Source of the DNA: Neofusicoccum parvum
Taxonomy: Eukaryota > Ascomycota > Dothideomycetes > Botryosphaeriales > Botryosphaeriaceae
Length of the DNA stretch: 64,000 bases
Direction: 5' to 3'
Assembly (NCBI GenBank): GCA_020912385.1
Contig: CP087221.1
Coordinates: forward strand, 310,001 to 374,000
Under the pieces are notes generated by a model that saw only the letters and a program-made list of their open reading frames with translations, was not told the DNA's origin and ran no database searches. Below, piece by piece: positions 10,251 through 21,073 of this stretch. Within the stretch, counting starts at the first letter, position 1. Each line of letters begins with the position of its first letter. The position numbers and the translations under genes are program-made.

Positions 10251-11988
10251 TTGCGGGTTGGGGGGTGAAGCGCGGGTGAGGAAAGGGAGCTGCTAGAGGC
10301 GCGGCAGCCGGCGAATGACGTCCATCAGCGAGCTGAGTGGACACACGGGCCAGGCTGGGCGGTTTGCCGCGGAGGCAGGCTGTCTTGCACGCGTGGGTGA
10401 AGGCTGTGGGCCGAACAGGCTTGAGTTGAGGTGAACAGGATGGCCTGAACAGGGCCAGGAAAGGTATGTCATGTCGAGTAGCACGGTTGGGCAGGCAATT
10501 CCGCCGTTGGTGGTTGAACTTTGGTACACTGTCGAGCCGTTAGGTAGCCGCTATGTGGCCGCGGACGCCACACATGCGGCGGCAACGACCTTCGTGATCC
10601 CGCGGCTTTGGGTCAGGGAACTGCGTGGCACCCGAACGAGGCACAATCAACAGCCATCTTCGCACGTCGCAAACATCGTCAACCGGTTCAAGCGCGCGTC
10701 TACAGGGCAGACTCCAGCAAGCGGCCATAACGTAAGACGAGATCGTCCTCAAGACGCGGGAGTGCCCTTCTCCAGGTCGCAATTAATCCTCCAATGGCCT
10801 GTCTGATAACGGGCATGGTCCAAGCGAGATGGCATTTCCTCTCGTATGTAGCGGTTGACCTCCTGCTAGTCTGGCAGGACACAACAGCCATCGAATAGCA
10901 GTGGGCAATGAATGGGGAGCAGAAGCATGTCTTCGAGCAGCCCTTCCCTTTGGTCTCTGTGCACTTCCTCATCCAACAAAATCTCCACCTCCCCCACGTC
11001 CTCGCAAGATCCAGCCATCGCCATCTCAGCCCCACCGTCCGCTGCAGCCGGCACCTGCACAGCTCGCATGCATGCACACGGCCGCAACAGGCAATGCCAG
11101 CACCTCCAACTTCCAACGCCGTAATCATTATAACGAAACAGTACGAGTCCGCAATATCGAAAAGATTCGCACATATAGCAGGTGCGCGTGGGGCCTGCCA
11201 TGCTCATGCTGGCGCTGACTAGCCGAGCTGCGCATCTGAAGCACGCTCTGTAATATATCGCCCTCGCTTGCGGGGAGCCGAGTTCGGGCGGCCAACTGGG
11301 TGACGGACGGCAGCGGAAAAGAAGGCATTATCTCGGCAAGTGGGACGAGAAATGACCCCATCAATATGCAGAGAGCGGATATAGTTCACGCAGTGATGCA
11401 CATCCTTTTCGGAAAGGATAATGCAAAAAATGTGGGTGCAAGTCATGACATGCGTGCATGCGACGCTTGTCTAGACACACGCCCTTTGACGTCAGTCCGA
11501 GGAGACTGCCATATTACAGTAGACGTTGTGTTTGAGGATTGATTAACATTGATTAAAAGCTCGCGTATAATGTCTATGTCCCACCGCGCCAGCCAGCATC
11601 CTCGGAGGGAAACAAAAGCTTCGAAGGACACTCCAGCATTTGGTCAAAAATGTGAAGAAGGTTGGCACGGTGCGTGATGAATGATCTTCCTCCAGTGACA
11701 AACGAGTCTCCCACTGCATTCGAAGGAAGACGACGTATACTGCGGAGGGTGTACGGGTGTAGTAAAACAAGGCGCGTTATGCGCTTTGCACACGTCACGA
11801 ACGGTAGGAGAGGAAAGTGAAATGTGTCACGGCATGGAGGTAGCAACAGAATGGGTGCAAGACTTGTAAGGCCGATGTAGTCTGCGTGCAGGTACACAAA
11901 AATGCCGACCAGAACGCCTGCATGTACATAAGCCTAGCCATGGGAAACACACGCTTCTCACCGAGATGCCTCCTCTTGATTGGCAGCG
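10251..11988. other. 1.7 kb intergenic stretch without recognisable gene
   Basis: Upstream of GPI2 and downstream of the Myb gene, both minus-strand, so it includes the GPI2 promoter. ORFs are short, overlap on both strands and show no domain. The part from about 11100 to 11980 is less GC-rich than the rest. No tRNA-like fold or repeat was recognised. Confidence 0.4.
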
Positions 11989-14232
11989 TCACTCGAACAG
12001 CGGCCTAGAGGGACCATCGTCCCAGAGGAAAGTCGAGCTGTGGCCGTCGTTCCTGCCATCAAGATCTAGACCCATCAGGAGATCAGCAGGGCCAGGTAGG
12101 CTGACGGTTCCCGTGCCGGGGGCCCCGGCTGTGCTTGTGCTTGGGGCAGTGGCCAGACTCCTCGATATAGATGCCGAAGTTGACACCGGCAAAGAACCGG
12201 AGCCTGCATTAGAGGACGAAAGGCCAGCAGTCAAGGGCGCAGAGAGCCAGACAGGCGGCAAGCTTGTGTTCGAATGCGGTGGCTGGGCTGTGCTCGACAT
12301 TCTTGGGATTTTCAGCGTGTCCAACGGATTAATGTGGCTATGATCCGTATGGCCAGTGGCAGACAGGTCGAACGCGGTAGGTTGTCCTTGCGCGTAGGAA
12401 AAGATGTCTCTGCTCAAAATCACCGGGCTACATTCGCCCTCGAACGGGATGTCCGAGGTAAAATCATCATCCGCAGTGAACGGGTCAGGGAATGGATAGT
12501 TCGACAGCAGGGCCTTCAGATCGGGGGCCTTTGGCCTGGCAGTCGAGTTCGGGTTGGAATGCGATGCAGCGTTTGTGGTCGGCGTTGCAGCATCATCTTG
12601 TGAAGCACGCTTTGCAGACGGCGTCTTCTCTTTGGGAGATTCATTCCCGGGAGCGTTGGTGTCTCCGTCATCTTTCTTTTCCTGCTTGTTATCCTTTTCC
12701 TTCAGCTTGATCTTGTACCCCGCCTCCTTATACTTCTCCGGCCATCTATTCCGGAGCCGATCACGCAGATCTGTCGGGTGCCTATGGGTTAGTTCTAAAT
12801 CCGGATCGTTGCGAATGACATGCCAGTGCGGTCCATGCTTCTCGAAACCACGTAGAAGTGCAGCGTCTTCCTGTTCCGTGAATTCCCGTCGTTCCCGTCG
12901 GGATGACTTCATAAACGGTGCCTCGATGCCGATGGAGGCCAGGTCTCGTGAATCCTTTCGGTGCACCTTGGGACCACGTTTTTTCCTCGGAACGAGGTTG
13001 GCCGATCCTGGTAGCAGGATGTTGGACGTAACCAGGCTAGAGACCTGCTTGCCCGAAGCAGCCTCAGCCGTCGAGGGCTCAGCCCCTCCAGACCCGGCGT
13101 TCTTCTCCGCACCAGAAGCCGCGGGCGTCTTCAGCTTCCGGTACTCATCCGGACAGCACGTCCTGAACCGATCTTTCAGGTCGACCGCCGTCCGCCCGTC
13201 GAATGAGAAGTCGGAGCACTCGAGTATCTTCTTCCAGTTGCCGATGCCGAACTTCGCGACGCCCTTCAGCAGGTTCGTGGTCTCCTCCTCCGTCCACTTC
13301 TTCCGCCGCTTGCCCGTCTCGGGCTTCTGCGGCTTCGCCGACGTTTTTGTACCACCATTAGAGGCAGCGCCGGCGGCAGACGCCCTCTCCGTCTCCTTGC
13401 CCGCGTCACGGCCGGGACCCAACCCTTTCGACTTGCTCGGTGCCTTCTCAACAACTTTCGGCTCCACCCGCGGCTCCGTCGTCGTCGTCGACGGCTTGGG
13501 CTTGGACTGAGCCGTCGCGGTCGTTGAGGTGGGCGGTGGCGGAGGCGGTGGAGGAGGGCCCCCCTCCCTCGAGACCCTCTCCCCCGTAATCGGCGGGAAG
13601 AGGCCGGCGTTGGGCGGCGGCTGGTGCAGGCCCTGCAGCAGCGGCGGGATGCGTGGGCGCCGGGTGCCCTTCTTCGGCGGGAGCGTGGGCTTCGGCAGCG
13701 TGAAGATCTGGTCGTTGTGGCCGGCACCGCTGCCGCCGCCGCCGCTGCCGCCCGCGTCGACCTTGCGCCGCTTCTTGGGCGAGCCGCCGGCGTGCCCGTT
13801 GTCGAGCAGCAGCTCGTTGACGGACCCGCTGAAGCCGGACGACGTCTGCTCGCTGTTGTTGTTCAGCACCTCCGCCAGGGGCACCGACTTCGGGGGCCGG
13901 GCTGCCGACGACGAGGACGCGCTGGCGTGGGCGTGCTGGTCGTGCGGCAAGGAGGCCGAGGGGGGTGAGCCCGACGGCCGGGGCCGGGCGGACAGCTGGC
14001 GGCTCGTGAAGGCGGCATGGTGATGCGAGTCCTTTGCAGTCGGACTGTATATGTCGTGGAGGGAGAAGTTGGGAGGGCGGGGAGCGCTGGGCTCTACGGG
14101 GGCGGGCCGTGAGCCATGCTGGTGGTGGTGTGGGGGCTGGCTGTGCTGGGAGAAGGCGCCCAGCGGGAAGGGCAGCTGGTTGTCTATCGCAAAATTGTCG
14201 TCGAGAAGGAGTGACTGGATTCTCGGTTCCAT
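11989..14232 (-). CDS. Double Myb/SANT DNA-binding protein, telomere-binding (Tay1/Teb1-like)
   Basis: Intronless ORF of 747 aa with ATG at 14232. Two Myb/SANT repeats are visible. Repeat 1 spans about residues 308-365 (KKWTEEETTNLLKGVAKFG, then NWKKILE and DLKDRFRTCCPDEYRKL). Repeat 2 spans about 446-505 (REFTEQEDAALLRGFEKHG, then HWHVI and DLRDRLRNRWPEKYKEAG). The spacing of the tryptophans and the VDLKDRFR/TDLRDRLR third helices fit the telobox-type Myb of TRF, TBF1, Yarrowia Tay1 and fission-yeast Teb1, which bind TTAGGG-like double-stranded repeats at telomeres or at promoters. The long N-terminus and the tail are low-complexity and probably disordered, with basic nuclear-localisation-like clusters such as PKKRRKV. 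Whether it works at telomeres or as a gene-specific factor cannot be told. Confidence 0.85.
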   Translation of the reverse strand: MEPRIQSLLLDDNFAIDNQLPFPLGAFSQHSQPPHHHQHGSRPAPVEPSAPRPPNFSLHDIYSPTAKDSHHHAAFTSRQLSARPRPSGSPPSASLPHDQHAHASASSSSAARPPKSVPLAEVLNNNSEQTSSGFSGSVNELLLDNGHAGGSPKKRRKVDAGGSGGGGSGAGHNDQIFTLPKPTLPPKKGTRRPRIPPLLQGLHQPPPNAGLFPPITGERVSREGGPPPPPPPPPTSTTATAQSKPKPSTTTTEPRVEPKVVEKAPSKSKGLGPGRDAGKETERASAAGAASNGGTKTSAKPQKPETGKRRKKWTEEETTNLLKGVAKFGIGNWKKILECSDFSFDGRTAVDLKDRFRTCCPDEYRKLKTPAASGAEKNAGSGGAEPSTAEAASGKQVSSLVTSNILLPGSANLVPRKKRGPKVHRKDSRDLASIGIEAPFMKSSRRERREFTEQEDAALLRGFEKHGPHWHVIRNDPDLELTHRHPTDLRDRLRNRWPEKYKEAGYKIKLKEKDNKQEKKDDGDTNAPGNESPKEKTPSAKRASQDDAATPTTNAASHSNPNSTARPKAPDLKALLSNYPFPDPFTADDDFTSDIPFEGECSPVILSRDIFSYAQGQPTAFDLSATGHTDHSHINPLDTLKIPRMSSTAQPPHSNTSLPPVWLSAPLTAGLSSSNAGSGSLPVSTSASISRSLATAPSTSTAGAPGTGTVSLPGPADLLMGLDLDGRNDGHSSTFLWDDGPSRPLFE

Positions 14233-14905
14233 TTCATTGTGCGAAGGTTAATTTTTAAGTGGGTCGGAGGGGGGCGGTTGAGGTCGTGATAGACTTTGCC
14301 GCCGAAAGGCGAACACCGAGCCTCCGGCCACGCGAACGCGCCTCGTCGCCCGACAATCGGCCCTCGCAGCCCAGCGTGTCTCTGAGCATTGGACAACGCC
14401 TCGATTCGCATGGAACTAGCTTCGTGTCCCGCCGGGCTGGTTTGTATCGCGTCGCCCACGGTGTCGGGAAGGTCTCTGTTGTGCTCAACTTTAATTGATG
14501 CTGGGCCCTGACCCTCAGCTTGCGCTCCCCGCCCTCGTTCCGCATGCACGTTTGCAGGCGCTCACACTATAGCTCGCACCGGCGACGCGCCCTGGGCCGT
14601 ATGCCCGCGTCACTGCAGCCAATCCTCTGAGCACATCAATGTCCGTGCTGCGGCAGGGAGTGCGGTCCGAGAAAACAAAAGTGGTATTGTGGTCTATCTG
14701 TCTACGCAGAAAAGGTATCCGCAGTTAAGAAAACGCATGAGTAGTTCAGGCCGCCCAGAAACCGCAGACGCGTTCCTAAAATCTATGAGAGCCAAAACGC
14801 TGACCACCGGAATGTGTGCCGCCAAATTGACCACAGGCCGAAAGGTCTACCCACGCGCCGTGTCATGCATCATGCACGCATTGCATCTCCGTCCTTTTTG
14901 TTCGT
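14233..14905. promoter_or_regulatory. Promoter region of the Myb gene and 3' flank of the peroxiredoxin gene
   Basis: Between two minus-strand genes. No coding signal beyond short random ORFs and no recognised repeat. Confidence 0.4.
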
Positions 14906-15742
14906 TTACTGGGTCATGGCATCACCGCCGTACTTCTTCTCGAGGTAGGCCTTCTGGCCAACGGGGTCGGCCTTGATGGTCTCCTGGCCGGGGTTCCAGT
15001 TGGCGGGGCAGACCTAGCGTGGGTTAGTCGAAACGCGTCTCCGTTTGGGGTGCGGAGCACAACTCACCTCGCCGTACTTCTCGGTGAACTGGAAGGCATC
15101 GATAAGACGGACGGCCTCGTCGACGCTGCGGCCGACGGGAAGGTCGTTGACGGTGATCTGCAAGGCAAATCGTCAGCTGTGTGCGTCCAGGTGGAACATG
15201 CATCTGCGGTGCAGGACTCGTCCCAGACCGAGCCAATGGCTCCACGTACCTGGCGGACAATGCCCTTGGGGTCGATGATGAAGAGACCGCGGAGAGCGAC
15301 ACCAGCGTCCTCGATCAGGACACCGTAGTCCTTGCTGAGCTTGTGGTTCTTGTCCGAGATCAGGGGGATGTTGATGTGGCCGAGACCGCCGTCCTTGCGG
15401 GCAACGGTGCTCCAGGCGAGCAGGCTGTACTCGGAGTCGGTCGAGGCGAAGGCGACGGAAACGCCGCGCTGGTTGAACTGCTCGACGGCGTCGCTGAAGG
15501 CGATGATCTCAGTGGGGCAGACGAACGTCCAGGCCATGGGGATGAAGGCGAGGATGAGCCATTGGCCCTTGGCGGTGTAGTCGGAGAGGCTGATCTCTGT
15601 GCAGCGGCGGCGGGTCAGCTCGTTGATCGCGTGGGCTGCGGGCGGAGCAGACGCTGGACTCACCCTCGAAGGCACCGTCGACGACGGCGGTGACCTTGAA
15701 GTCGGGAGCGGGGTGCTGGACGCGGGCGTTGCCGGAAGACAT
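14906..15742 (-). CDS. Typical 2-Cys peroxiredoxin (thioredoxin peroxidase, TSA1/AhpC type)
   Basis: Four exons, 15742-15664, 15596-15250, 15157-15068 and 15013-14906, give 207 aa. All junctions are GT-AG and in phase. Seen: the peroxidatic motif TFVCPTE with Cys53, the catalytic Thr/Pro environment just before it, and the resolving motif EVCPANW with Cys174 split off by the last intron. The C-terminal YLEKKYGG tail matches eukaryotic typical 2-Cys enzymes. Family knowledge: a cytosolic homodimer/decamer that reduces hydrogen peroxide and alkyl hydroperoxides with electrons from thioredoxin. Three introns in such a short gene, one leaving a last exon of only 35 sense codons, explain why it appears broken in single-frame ORFs. 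Confidence 0.95.
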
Positions 15743-16916
15743 GGTGGCTGCAGGTGTCGAGTGCTGGGGAGATAGTGGTGTCAAAAAAGTCGGCGGGCTG
15801 CGCGTGGCCAGACAGAGCGTTAGCGGAGTGTTGGAGAGAGCAAGGCAGTGGGCGCTGGGGAGCTGGAAGCGGAAGAGAAGGTGCGGAGCAGAGGGCGCGG
15901 GCTTTGTATCAGCAGATGCTCGCGGCGACGAAACTCGCCAGGGTGCAGCGGTAAAACGTAGCGGATGTGCCTGGGGGATGCTGGCACCAACCTTATGGCA
16001 AAAACTTCCGGGACCGGCAGAATGGCAACAACGGCGTCAATGTGCGTGTGTCTATCTCATCCAGGGCGCCGCTAGCTCCCACGGTGCTCTGCAGTCTATA
16101 TAGCAGCCTCGCAATTCCAGAACATCCGCATTACTTCAGCAGGCCGCGGCCGCCGTAATCGATGCCGATATGTAATTGTGGGTCGGCATTACTGTACAAG
16201 TGGTATCGGCCCGCTTGTTGTCGGGTTTGCCCACCTTTCGCGCACGTATCTCGCCGACTGACGCCTTCGTTCTGGCACCTTCTAACCTTTTGCTGAAGCC
16301 CTCAACACCAGTGCGCGTGCCTGCGGGCGTCATCGCCGCCGGCTTCCGCGATACCGGCTGCAGGCTGACCGAGCGCTCACTCCGCACCGCCGCCCACGGC
16401 GTCCGACTCGCCCGCTAAGCGCACCCACGGAAAGGCTCTTCCGGAGTTGGACGAGGCACTCTGACTCTCTGTGGGCCGCGCCTGGAGCTATGGCCAGTGG
16501 CGCCGTCAGTTGCGACGCGTGCTGCCGACTCGACCTTACGTGCGCGGAGTCGATCGTCGCCTTCCTGGAGCAGCCTGGGGTACCGCATTGCGCCATTGCG
16601 ACGGCTGAGACAGCCTTCATCCGATGGCGGATGCGGCATGTATCACCTCACGAGTCTGTCTGCTTTGTCCATTGGTGCTCGATAAACCCCTCTGATCCCC
16701 TGGCTATGCAGCTAGTTAAGCTTTAAACACGGCTTGATGCTGTTAATCCCGGGGACTCGCGATTGATACCAAGAAAATGTCGACTGATATTCACGGGTCC
16801 TGATACACGGCGATTGCTTCTTGCAGAGGGCAGTCTTTCCCGAAGTCGCGTTCTCGCGAATATATTCCCTTTATAAAGAGGATGTCTATCTAAAAATACA
16901 AAGCCTGGCTTCACCC
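15743..16916. promoter_or_regulatory. Peroxiredoxin promoter region and 3' flank of the acetyl-CoA transporter
   Basis: 1.17 kb without a supported gene. The part next to 15742 should be the peroxiredoxin promoter. No TATA-like element or stress element could be assigned with confidence. Confidence 0.4.
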
Positions 16917-19066
16917 CTAGCTAGCACCCGACAGTCTCCACGCCCTGAGCGGTAGCGCCTGCAGCTTGAGCGCCGCTGGCTTAATAAAGCCCCAGAAAGT
17001 CAGGACGCCGACGATGATGCAGAGTACGTTGACGATGTAGTAGCCGTCATGCTCAATGTTGCACGCACCGCCACCGTCAATGCAGCGGTGCTTGTCAGCT
17101 TCCAATGCGCAAGAGAAGGCCGAAGTGACGAGGTCGCCCTTGAGTTCTGCCGGCGGCTTTGTGGGAGGGACGCATGTTGCGACCGTGAAGAAGTCCACAA
17201 ACTTCAGGATGAAGAAGCGCGGGAACGTGCCACCCAGATTTGAAACACTACATCATTGTTTGATCAGCATGGGACTTCGCGGAGAAGATAAGAGAGGTAA
17301 GCCGGGGTTACTCACGTGGCGAGGAGAGTCATATAAGTGCCACCGATGACCGGATCCGCGATCTTGGCGTGGAAGGCCGATATCGCCACAAACATTACGG
17401 TATTCATGAAGGTCGAGAACACATGCTCCACAATAACGGTAAGCAGATACCATGTTGTCACTCCGTTCTCCGGGAAGATCATGACGACGAACTGCGCGAA
17501 AGCCGCCGCAAACAGACGGCCGACGAACGCCCAGCACCAAAGCTGCATTGGCGGATAGGTTTGTGACCATTTTCCGGCGTAATAGCCTAGGGAAAGTTCA
17601 AAAGGAAAGTCGATCAAGACGGTCAGTGCCATATCTTCCTGACTGAAGCCCTTGTCTAGAAGCTTGAGATTAGTAACTCCGTCGTTTGCCTGGAAGCCGA
17701 TCTTGGCAATCAGGTGGATGACAATGAAGGTCTGGATGTTCTTGAGCTTCAAAATGCCGCCCATGACCTTGTAGACTTCTGAGATTCCGTCATTGTTCCT
17801 TGTTTTCTCTTCGCGCTTCATAAGCGCAAGAGCCAGAGTGACAGCCAAGTATGCCCATCCCCAGAAGGTCAGGTAGCCTCCGAGGGTCATGACGCCTTCT
17901 TCTTTCGGTATTGCGCGGAACCATTTATTAGCAAAGTCGGGAGAGTTGAAGGCAAGGAAAACGGTATAAGACAAGAATTGGCCAGCGGTCAAGCCAACTG
18001 TCTGGGCGGTCGAAGCGTACGCGAGGTTCTCAGAAGAAAGGAGTGTGAGGGCCCAACCTGAAGTCCGTTAGCACCAATCTCAATATCATAAGAAAGCAAG
18101 GCCCGTACCGTCAACAGCAATGTCTTGCGTCGCGCACATGAAGACCAGGAAGAACCACCACCAGGTGAAATTCCAGATTCCTGCGCCTCCATCTGCGCCA
18201 GCATCGATCATCATCTTCTCCGCGCGCGCTCCAAGCCAAAGCATGCCAAAGCCAGACAAGGTCTGGATGGGCAAAATCCAACTCTTTCTCCTGCCAACCT
18301 TCGGGGTCCAGATTGCGTCCACGATAGGGCTCCAGAGGAGTTTGAGAGAGTAAGGGTATGAAGCGAGCGAGAAGACACCGATTTGGCTGTATGAGAGATG
18401 CGCCTTGAGCAGGAACGGCACGGATCCACCAGCAAGACCCATTGGTACACCCTGAAGGAAGTAGAGCAAGACCAAAAGGAGGAAGTTCTTCTGGTCCTTT
18501 TTCGGCAGCTCACTAAAGCCCTTGGACGAGGCCTCCTCGTCGTGGGTCATGGCTTGCATGGGATCATTGTCCAGAGTGAAGCTATCCCTGCTCATCAAGT
18601 GCGACGCCTGCGAAGCCGTCGAAGGGCTATCCGGGCCGCCATGCTTGCGCCTTTGTCCGAGGAGATTGTCCATGGCACCGGTTGCGTGGCCGTTGCTGCG
18701 GGTTGAATCTATGGAATCGCCGCGCACGGCAGCTGCTCGAGGATTCGGCGACCTGCCCTTCCTCTTGGACATTGGAGCTTCGTTGGATGAATCAAGGTCG
18801 GACTCGTCGGACGCAAGGAGAGTGTTGGTTTCAAGGGCGTGGTGGGTGCGGACGCGCGGAACGTGTCTGGTCTGCGCGGAGGCGCTGGAGGAGGGGTTTG
18901 AGGGAAAGTCTTGGAGCTCGAGGCTCTGCTGCGATGGTCCGCGGCGGTGCTTGACGTGCTGCTGATGCTGCTGCTGGTGGGAGGGCAGGACGTTGGCCGT
19001 GTCAGAGATGGAAGGGATCAAGGGAATGCGAGGTGGAGGTCGAGAGTCGCCTGGTGTGGTAGGCAT
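16917..19066 (-). CDS. Acetyl-CoA transporter, SLC33A1/AT-1 family
   Basis: Three exons, 19066-18109, 18057-17316 and 17247-16917, give 676 aa with phases fitting at both introns. Seen: a long Ser/Gln-rich cytosolic N-terminus (about 200 residues), then the family signature FLLLVLLYFLQGVPMGLAGG, the block SYSQIGVFSLASYPYSLKLL, the block TQDIAVDGWAL restored across intron 1, and STAQTVGLTAGQFLSYTVF. Around a dozen hydrophobic segments follow, as in MFS-fold acetyl-CoA transporters. Family knowledge: SLC33A1 imports acetyl-CoA into the ER/Golgi lumen for acetylation of glycans and proteins. In fungi, wall or glycoprotein acetylation is the inferred use. The gene is divergent from the CENP-O gene over a 581 bp shared upstream region. 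Confidence 0.92.
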
Positions 19067-19647
19067 CCATGTAGCGATAATTGGTCAGGTTGGGTGGTGG
19101 GAAATTTAGTGTCGGGACGGCGATGATGTATCCTGAAGCGGAACGTGGCCAGTACGAGGGGCAACTCCGTTGCGGCGGCGCAGGTCACGGAGGTCTGCAC
19201 GCTCTGGCTCTGGCTGCGGCGGCGGACAAGGGTGGCGGTGAACCGTGAGTGCGCTGTTCACCGTCTGTTCAGCGAAAATCGTCAGGAGACTAGTCAGAAA
19301 ACGCAGGATAAAAGGACAGCCATGGGCCCCTCGCGGCGCGCCCGTGAAGCTCGTCGTGAAGTCACCCAAGCGTCCGCAGGCGTCGCGTTTCACTTGCATC
19401 TGGACCTGCCGCTTCCCGCCGGTCGCAGCGCGCCAAGGCCACCGCAAGATGAGCACGGGATTCCGCGACGGCCTGCGCGTCCTCGCCCCGAGCCACTCGC
19501 TCGCGTCGCTGTTTATCGCCGCCATCGCCTGGACCACCTTTCTGTTCTCCGTCGCCGCCTGGGCTGTCAACATCCACCACTTCATCCACAAGGACTCTCT
19601 GACCCAGCTCCTGTACGAAGTCGCCGCCGAGTCGCTCTACCAGCAGC
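19067..19647. promoter_or_regulatory. Bidirectional promoter, acetyl-CoA transporter / CENP-O gene
   Basis: This 581 bp separates two divergent starts at 19066 (minus) and 19648 (plus). A plus-strand open frame across 19245-19688 has a hydrophobic patch but no supported homology, and its end overlaps the CENP-O start, so it is treated as chance. Confidence 0.5.
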
Positions 19648-20593
19648 ATGGCCGCCTCGCCTGTGCCGGATTCCCCGCTCGACAATGAGATCGCGCTAAT
19701 GCGCGAACAAAGTGCGTCTCTCCGCCCGCTCCCCTTTGTACCGGTTCTGACGCGTCGCAGTCGAGTCCCTCGAGCGCCGCCGCTCTGTTCTCTCCTCCAC
19801 GCTTCTTTCTTCCCAAAACACCCTGGCGCGCATCCAACGCGCCAGCGCGAACTCCGATTCCGCCAGCTCCCCCGCAGCCACTGCCTTGACCGTCGCCGAA
19901 AAGCAGCAGAAGCACAACCTGGAAAACCTACACCGCACGTGCGCCGGTGTTACCGCGTTCCGCGTCAAGGACCCCGATCCGTACGCTGTTGACAATGGCA
20001 AGATTCTCGGCGTGCGCATCGAGGTATCCGTGAAGGGACGATTCGCCGCGCCGTACTATCTGTTACTGAACCGGCCTTCTCCGGAAAGCGAGAACCTGCG
20101 CATCCACAAGCACACGATCCCACCATGTATTCCGTTGCAGCCTTTGGCGGCAAAGTACCTCCCCCAGAATCCTGCGCCAGAGGATGATGGATCTGCAAGG
20201 CAAGGCCGTTCACAGGACTTGCACCGGTTGGTACGCGAGTTAAGGCAGCAATTGGTCTCGCATCATTTGCGTTTGGATGTGGTCGCTAAGCTGCGGAGGG
20301 ATGCGGGGTTGCCGGAGGACGTTGAGGATGGTTCTGGAAAGAAGAAACGGGGGAAGGCGGGAATTGCGGGTGTGAGAGCTTTGGACGTAGACGCCAGGGA
20401 GATCGAAATTAGCTGGACAGACTCGACCACGGCGCGGATTCTGCTATCCAAGAGAGGTAATGTTGAAAGAGTCGTGACCAGGAGTGCGGAAGGAAATGCA
20501 CGGAAGAGGGCTGTGGAAAGGGCAATTGTGGCAGGAGACGGCCGTGTGGAGGGGGTAATTGAGCGGTTAATCAATTCGCAAGAGGTGGAGTAA
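19648..20593 (+). CDS. Kinetochore protein CENP-O / Mcm21 (Mal2) family
   Basis: Two exons, 19648-19711 and 19761-20593, joined across a 49 nt intron (GTGCGT donor, TCGCAG acceptor), give 298 aa. Seen: an N-terminal coiled coil (REQIESLERRRSVLSSTLLSS and onward), then the CENP-O core with GKILGVRIEVSVKGRFAAPYYLLLNRP and LRIHKHTIPPCIPLQPLAAKYLP, which match the fission-yeast Mal2/human CENP-O block. Family knowledge: CENP-O is part of the COMA/CCAN inner kinetochore complex that links centromeric chromatin to the outer kinetochore. The very short first exon means a single-frame ORF would start at an internal codon and lose the coiled-coil head. Confidence 0.88.
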
Positions 20594-21073
20594 TCGCGAG
20601 GTGAAGCTGGCGCAAAATTCACGATAAGTAATGAGATATGAGTTCCACGGAAAAGGGTAGTCTAGTGCGTAGTCAAAAAGTATCGGATTTGAACAGAGAC
20701 ACTTTCTAAAGCCTTCATCTGATTGCAAGTGCGCCACAAGGAATACAGGGATATACCAGCAGAAGCTAGGAATGAACAGCACCTCCTTCCATTGATTCTA
20801 GACGTCTAAGTAAAGGTCGAGCTGGATTCGTCCTGAAGCGTCGCGCAGACGTTGAAGTTCCTTCATAAGAGACTCATACTACCCGATTCGGGTGTGTATT
20901 TCAACTCCGTGAACGCACGCCACACGTGCTTACCGGCCTTTAAACTGCATGAGCAGTAGCCAGTCCTCGCATATTGATATTAGTATATTAGTTCTGCATA
21001 GGCCATTCCGTAGCCACAGGGTTTCTCCAAGGTGAACAAGGCGGACGCTCCTCTTGAACGTCACGCTTGCCGA
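20594..21073. promoter_or_regulatory. CENP-O 3' flank and promoter of the F-box/ankyrin gene
   Basis: 480 bp between two plus-strand genes, with no coding signal seen. Confidence 0.4.

Noticed and set aside
19245..19688. Plus-strand ORF with a hydrophobic helix upstream of the CENP-O gene
   Set aside because: It overlaps the CENP-O start in another frame, and no homology is recognised. A small membrane protein cannot be excluded, but the support is too weak.
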